Assembly: GCA_964019155.1 (NCBI GenBank)
Contig: OZ025240.1
Coordinates: 30,798,583-30,862,582, forward strand
Reading direction: 5' to 3'
Source of the DNA: Osedax fenrisi
Taxonomy: Eukaryota > Annelida > Polychaeta > Sabellida > Siboglinidae
DNA: 64,000 nucleotides
Made by a program: the position numbers and the translations under genes. The notes under the pieces were generated by a model. That model was not told the origin of the DNA, ran no database searches, and saw nothing but the letters and a program-made list of their open reading frames with translations. Positions 60,465-64,000 of this stretch are shown here, in pieces (the first letter of the stretch is position 1; each line of letters begins with the position of its first letter).

Positions 60465-60705
60465 TATCTGACATAATTATGTACTAAATCAACCTCTACA
60501 CGTTTATTAATATTAGCAATACTCTATATAATAATATGTAACTATAATATAAAGTAATCCAAATTTCTGTAATAAGTAACCCCTGATTAATATAATATTC
60601 ATCTCATAGAAAAAGTCTTCTCACCTATACATAACATTATAGGAATTTGTACCCATACAAAAATTGTAAATATTATTATATGTATACATACTAATAGTTT
60701 ATCTA

Positions 60706-60707
<2 letters not shown>

Positions 60708-60762
<55 letters not shown>
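60708..60762. repeat. (TA)n microsatellite
   Basis: AT tract of about 55 bp. Confidence 0.95.
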
Positions 60763-60766
<4 letters not shown>

Positions 60767-61094
60767 TAATAATAGTATCATTTTAATGTCAATTAAAAAT
60801 AATTTAAAGTTATCCACAATTTGTCTATATATTTAAAAATTCACCTCCTCCGATATTACATGTACCGGAAAGTAATTCATTATATGAAAATATTTGTTTA
60901 AATTATAGATTTAAAAATTGTTTTTAATTATTATTACTATTCTTATTAAAATCAAAAATAGTTCATAATATATAGATATTCACTTTTTTTTAGATTGTTT
61001 ACATTTATGACCTAACTCATATTATACGTATTTATATCAAATGTTAATTCTAATAATTATATATTTGTATATTTATATATTACTATATTTGGAG

Positions 61095-61167
61095 TGTATT
61101 TTATGTTGTATGTGATCATATACATAAAATACAATCAAATACAAATACAAATATGACCCCATCCCTG
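61095..61167. mobile_element. Possible hAT-like MITE terminus with internal palindrome
   Basis: Ends in CAAATACAAATACAAATATG then ACCCCATCCCTG, followed by an AT tract. Reverse-complemented it starts CAGGGATGGGGTCATATTTG, a form common for small hAT-type elements. GTATTTTATG and CATAAAATAC at 61095-61132 form an imperfect palindrome just inside. The left end is not identified. Confidence 0.4.
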
Positions 61168-61204
61168 ATATATATATATATATATATTATTTGTACTTAT
61201 AATC

Positions 61205-61250
61205 CTACTACTACTACTACTACTACTAATACTACTACTACTACTACTAT

Positions 61251-61333
<83 letters not shown>
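61205..61333. repeat. (ACT)n microsatellite
   Basis: About 129 bp of ACT/CTA trinucleotide with two interruptions in the first third; the same unit as the 347-bp tract at 13245. Confidence 0.95.
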
Positions 61334-62725
61334 TAGTAGTATACTAATATTACTACGACTACTGCTATTACTAGTAGTCCATTACATATGATATGGTGAT
61401 ATGATTAATGGGACATAATGAGGATAATGTAAATCCAATAAAGATTGAATTACAATAATCAATATATGAGAATATTTATGTATCTATAAATATTGAAGTT
61501 AAATTATGGCTTATTTATTTACGGAGATGGTGTATATTATTAATATTATGATTTTATTTGTTTAATACTTTGTATATGCATGTTTAAATTAATATCCGGA
61601 TTAATATATATGGAAATGTATTTTTGATTGGAACTTTGTTTAAGGGGATAATTAATACTCACATAATTTATTTATATTATGGTAATATTGTCATAAGTGC
61701 TAGTAATATTGAGAAATTCAGATGTATGTGCATTTAATGACAGCTTATTATTAAAGCCATCCATAAATATAAATAGTGAACTTTGATAGATTCTTACTAT
61801 TTACATGGCTATATATAGCCTATAGCCATATATGAAGATGAACTGTCGTTTATAACAGTAAGTGTCAATATGTATTCTGAGTAAATATGGTATTCAATAG
61901 TTTTGAATTATCTTTTAATATTAAAGAATGATACGATAACGATGAAAAAGGGGAAATACCTATTATAGAACTTCGAGCTATACATATTTCAAATAAACTG
62001 GGTTTGTATTTTTATTGACCAATTCTCCCAGTAAAATATTGATTGGGGATAAATGATATCCTTTAATTCAGAGCTATTTATAAACTATAGTTAAAACAGT
62101 ATAATATAGTATTTGTTTAGTATATTACTATATATATTATCAAATTCAGATGGTATACAATACATATACGTTAAAGCAGTAGTAGTTGAGTATGATACGT
62201 CAGGTGTACTTATTATGTTGTGAATTACATGTAATATAGATCTCTGTAAACTATGGTTTCCGTGTCATGTTTGAAGCGGTGTGTGTTTTGGTAATAATCA
62301 GTTATTTATGTGTATGTTATTTGCAGTCATTGGTATACTACTTTGTTCTCTAAGTATTGTTTATATCCTATAGGAATATACGAACGATAACTATTTAGCC
62401 CTTAAGTCATTACAATCGGTCTTATTTATCATGAACATTAGAGTAACTATAGTTACTCTGCAGTATACTGCATGTTTTAGTTCAGTATGTACGATTCCAG
62501 AGTATAGTAAATTACTTCGTGAATATTAATTGTATTAGTGAGATACTCTATATGATTAGTACATTGAAAATTATTATCATTAATGCAAGAGAAGTATACT
62601 TCTATAGGATCATGTAGAGTTTGTGATTTAGAATAATAAGTAATATTAATAATTGGTATTCATATGCCGATAAGAATAGATATAGTTTAGAATATGTAAG
62701 TTGAGATAATATATTTGGAAGATTA
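61334..62725. other. AT-rich region, no gene recognised
   Basis: No frame longer than chance and no element identified. Small palindromes such as ATGGCTATATA...TATAGCCAT near 61806-61832. Confidence 0.5.
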
Positions 62726-63592
62726 GGAAAAATAACCGAATAACGCACACTCTCGGTATCCAAGAACAAATTAAATCATACAAAAAAAATGTTAATGAAT
62801 AACATATTCATAATAATATAAATAGTCTAAATAATTATTTTTAATGTTTTTATATTATTCATAATATCGCTGATATATGCCACTAAACTGATTGTTTATT
62901 ACGTTTTTAAATTTATGAAAAAAAATGTCAACTTAAAACCTTCTCAAGAATATACAAATGTATCGATATAAAACATAACAATATATAATTCATTCTTAAC
63001 ATTATAGACATATTTCTATATTTATTATTATATATTAATTAAGTTATAAGTATATATCTAGAAGTCATATAAATCCCTAATACTGACACTCTAGATGTCT
63101 TAATACGGACACCCTATAACCAATCAGCGCGTAGCGTATGAACTATTGTCATTTTCATAAAAATCGCGGGCGTTATAATATTAATATCACCAATGAAGAT
63201 ATATCTAAAAATGTTATTATATGGATAATTAACTTGTATTATTAATTAATAAAATAATAAAAATTAATAAATTAATTATTAATTAAATTATATTGAATTA
63301 TTCATAAAATTAATAATAAATAATGTAATATTAAATTATATTATTGGCTCATCAATAATATATAGTTTATATAGGGTGTCCGATGGGGGTATCAGTATTC
63401 GGTACCCATATCCGTATACGGAAACCCCCGTTTCTTTTTAATAAAAATATTAAATACTATTTTAAAATCACAATAATATCTATAATCATATAATATTAAT
63501 ATATTGTAATTGTTGAATACAAATATTGAGTCATAAAATGTTAAGACAATGTATTGTTATTAGGTCCGTATTAGGTGCGGCCCAGTTTCCCC
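62726..63592 (+). mobile_element. TA-flanked inverted-repeat element, GTCCGTATTA subfamily, copy 6
   Basis: Starts GGAAAAATAACCGAATAACG and ends GGCCCAGTTTCCCC; TA on both sides (62724-62725, 63593-63594). 867 bp, same orientation as copies 2 and 4. The motifs are more eroded than in copy 4. CCAATCAGCGCGTAGCGTAT follows the left-of-centre pair. Confidence 0.85.
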
Positions 63593-63723
63593 TAATACCA
63601 TTATTAAAATTAGTATGGATGAGTGTAATAAGTTTATTTAAAACAGAGATAATTTAGTGTAAAGTAGCTTAGAAGGCAGAGCAGCTGAGTATATTTTATT
63701 TGTTTTCACCTAATAATAAAATT

Positions 63724-63790
63724 TATTAATATGGGCCAAAGCCCAACATAAAAACAAAAAGCCCAAAAAAACTTATTTTGGGTTTATAAC
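63724..63790. repeat. Repeat with GGCCAAAGCCCAA terminus, copy 2
   Basis: TAATATGGGCCAAAGCCCAA is the reverse complement of sequence at about 37795-37815. The following AAAAAGCCCAAAAAA...TTATTTTGGGTTT also resembles the copy-1 interior. Confidence 0.5.
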
Positions 63791-63877
63791 TGTTCTCTTA
63801 TTTTGTACATTTTATCAAATTTATTTAAATTACAAGTATAGTTTTAAACATTTAACTGGCTAAAACTATACTAGTAT

Positions 63878-63880
<3 letters not shown>

Positions 63881-63945
<65 letters not shown>
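63881..63945. repeat. (TA)n microsatellite
   Basis: AT tract of about 65 bp near the window end. Confidence 0.95.
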
Positions 63946-63951
<6 letters not shown>

Positions 63952-64000
63952 TTATATACGTATATTATTCAGTATATTTTATGTTAAACATTATAGTAAT

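Noticed and set aside
57462..61167. A single 3.7-kb hAT element bounded by CAGGGG at 57462 and CCCTG at 61167
   Set aside because: Only the outermost bases agree. The adjacent CAAATACAAATAC sequences lie in the same orientation rather than inverted, and any target duplication would fall in AT repeats and cannot be judged.

Overview
This window is strongly AT-rich eukaryotic nuclear DNA, almost certainly from an invertebrate animal. Three things support that: AT and trinucleotide microsatellites are very dense; several kinds of non-LTR retrotransposon (RTE-like and CR1/L2-like LINEs), hAT-like, piggyBac-like and TA-flanked inverted-repeat elements lie side by side; and there is a decayed member of an uncharacterised multicopy protein family common in invertebrate genomes. 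CpG is not visibly depleted in the GC-richer islands. I cannot name the phylum from sequence alone.

Only one convincing host gene is visible. It lies on the minus strand at about 3.9-8.8 kb: a 2.8-kb exon encoding about 927 residues of basic, disordered Ser/Pro/Asn/Lys-rich protein, a predicted last exon at 3886-3996 that joins it in frame across a 1.37-kb intron, and a weaker upstream exon candidate at 8689-8837. The big exon has no early ATG and begins right after a strong 3' splice site, so the true start probably lies further upstream and may be outside the window. An isolated promoter-like island at about 54.2 kb (three TCACGTG boxes exactly 14 bp apart, then a TATA box) has no recognisable gene downstream.

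Layout. 1-3.8 kb: AT-rich DNA with microsatellites, an E-box cluster and a hairpin. 3.9-8.8 kb: host gene. 8.8-15.7 kb: minisatellites, a 347-bp CTA tract and a 454-bp MITE. 15.7-27 kb: a string of decayed LINE fragments. 28.3-30.9 kb: a dead hAT element. 31.5-35.8 kb: a near full-length but inactivated LINE with both ORFs and target-site duplications, inserted in an older LINE. 36.5-63.6 kb: repeated copies of a roughly 870-bp TA-flanked inverted-repeat element family, mixed with more dead LINEs. One copy (47.6-52.2 kb) has been split by three separate insertions, and one of those insertions was itself invaded.

The most interesting signal is that element family. There are six copies of one subfamily plus single copies of two diverged subfamilies. 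All share the same layout of a short reiterated motif (two at one end, two left of centre, three or so right of centre, one at the other end), but the motif differs between subfamilies: about GTCCGTATTA, GTCGATATTA and GGTCGGTAAT. The motif copies appear to have changed together, as expected for binding sites that co-evolve with a DNA-binding protein. No transposase gene is present in any copy.
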